Shown piece by piece: positions 63,166 to 64,000 of a DNA stretch of 64,000 nt. Position numbers and translations under genes: made by a program. How positions within the stretch are numbered: the stretch's first letter is position 1; every line of letters begins with the position of its first letter. This stretch comes from an uncultured bacterium (lineage in GTDB: Bacteria; Vulcanimicrobiota; Xenobia; Xenobiales; Xenobiaceae): positions 1 to 64,000 of the forward strand of contig CAKUBG010000002.1 in assembly GCA_934636825.1 (NCBI GenBank), in the 5' to 3' direction. The notes under the pieces were generated by a model. That model had not been told where the DNA came from, ran no database searches, and saw only the letters and a program-made list of their open reading frames with translations.

Positions 63166-64000
63166 CTAAGAAAGAGGATGATCAAATTTTATCTTAGAGC
63201 GTTTATCTTTGAAACGATCATCTTCCGGCTCAGACTCAGAAACGACTTCTGATTTAATTGCAGACTTCTCTTTAATATCTTCACCTTTTACCTGTTCTAC
63301 AGCGTTGAGAGTTTTGGCTGTATAGAACATGCAAGCCAAAGGAGCCAAAGTAAGTTCTAAAGAGAGCTGGTGAGAGCCGAAAGGCACAGGCTGAGCGGAC
63401 AATTCTTGATCTACTTTGTAGCCACTGCCTCCGTATTGAGGATCATCGGAGTTGAGCTCTAATTTCCACTTGCCTTCTACTTCCACAGGTAAACCGATAC
63501 GATAGTTGCGGCGCGGTACGGGAGTGAAGTTGCAAGCGACCATAACCACACTGCCCCTACCTAAAGGATAGCGTACAAAAACGACTACACTGTTAGTGGG
63601 ATCATCACATTGCAACCAAGTGAATCCACCGGGGCTGTTATCCAACTCCCAAAGTTCGGGATGTTCTTTATAAAAATGGTTGATAGCCTGGCACCATTCT
63701 TGCATTTGCTTGTGAGGCTTTTCGGAAATCAAGTGCCAATCTAAAGACTGGTTAAAATTCCATTCATTCCACTGAGCAAATTCGTTACCCATAAAACTGA
63801 GTTTTTTGCCAGGATAGCCAATCATATAGCCATACAAAGTACGCAAATTGGCGTAGCTCTGCCATTCGTCTCCCGGCATCTTGTTCAGAAGAGAACGTTT
63901 TCCGTAAACAACCTCGTCATGGGAGAAAGGCAAAATGAAATCTTCAGAATATTGGTAGAGCATACCGAAAGTAAGTTTATTGTAGCTATAACGACGGTAA
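63166..64000 (-). CDS. glgB: Glycogen branching enzyme, C-terminal part (runs off the window)
   Basis: About 278 residues of the 3' end; the 5' part lies beyond base 64000, where the frame is still open. The GH13 conserved block FILPFSHDEVVYGKRSLL, GYPGKKLSFMGNEFAQWNEWN and the C-terminal beta domain (YRIGLPVEVEGKWKLELNSDDPQYGG) fit GlgB. It makes alpha-1,6 branches in glycogen. A Lys/Glu/Asp-rich tail of about 40 residues after LNAVEQ is unusual for the family. Confidence 0.9.
   Translation of the reverse strand, partial: YRRYSYNKLTFGMLYQYSEDFILPFSHDEVVYGKRSLLNKMPGDEWQSYANLRTLYGYMIGYPGKKLSFMGNEFAQWNEWNFNQSLDWHLISEKPHKQMQEWCQAINHFYKEHPELWELDNSPGGFTWLQCDDPTNSVVVFVRYPLGRGSVVMVACNFTPVPRRNYRIGLPVEVEGKWKLELNSDDPQYGGSGYKVDQELSAQPVPFGSHQLSLELTLAPLACMFYTAKTLNAVEQVKGEDIKEKSAIKSEVVSESEPEDDRFKDKRSKIKFDHPLS

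Noticed and set aside
1..64000. tRNA, rRNA genes and CRISPR arrays
   Set aside because: No tRNA-like T-arm/anticodon pattern, rRNA signature or regularly spaced short repeats were seen; a covariance search (tRNAscan-SE, Rfam) would be decisive.

Overview
The window looks like the chromosome of an uncultivated, anaerobic, host- or gut-associated bacterium with two membranes. Evidence for the outer membrane and lipoproteins is an LptD/OstA-like protein, a heptose-ADP epimerase (HldD), an apolipoprotein N-acyltransferase and several lipobox or signal-peptide proteins. Other genes are more typical of Gram-positive and deep Terrabacteria lineages: the small-basic-protein/DUF881 pair, a rapZ-yvcK pair, class I-alpha glutamine synthetase and RqcH. 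Butyrate kinase/phosphotransbutyrylase and an NfnAB-type electron-bifurcating transhydrogenase point to fermentation. I cannot name the phylum from the sequence; an Armatimonadota/Eremiobacterota/Melainabacteria-like position is only a guess.

Layout. Bases 1-13200 are an accessory island. Three copies of a long, highly structured, apparently non-coding repeat (a ~106-bp palindrome plus a 500-740-bp body) bracket first a foreign-looking von Willebrand-factor-A gene and then a three-gene defence-type operon: SNF2 helicase with DUF3883, DUF1156 DNA methyltransferase, and DUF499 ATPase with a HEPN-like N-terminus. This composition resembles helicase-methylase-ATPase (Hma-type) or DISARM-related systems. 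The methyltransferase is broken by a frameshift at a palindrome and a 20-bp duplication. The repeat bodies show compensatory base changes between copies, which suggests that they are a structured RNA.

Bases 13200-19400 hold envelope genes (lnt, a lipoprotein, lptD-like, hldD). 19600-21700 has two unknown proteins. 21700-27950 is one long leftward run: truB, a fused AmmeMemoRadiSam protein, DUF881, small basic protein, buk, ptb. 28050-35500 is a shikimate/lysine-precursor cluster (aroQ, aroB, aroK, aroE, aroA, dapA). 36400-44500 is a rightward nitrogen/amino-acid block: glnA, rapZ, yvcK, a fused aspartokinase/diaminopimelate decarboxylase, and a PLP enzyme with a distinctive codon bias. 44600-49800 has two tandem MATE transporters, a lipid kinase and a LysM-NlpC/P60 peptidoglycan hydrolase. 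49850-54560 holds nfnB/nfnA and two SPFH-domain membrane proteins. 54600-64000 contains an IS200/IS605-like hairpin remnant, an ACT-domain protein, a RIO/LPS-kinase-like protein, a Spy-like protein, gmk, rqcH, a thioredoxin-fold lipoprotein without cysteines, an aminotransferase and the 3' part of glgB, which runs off the window.

No rRNA, tRNA or CRISPR array was seen.
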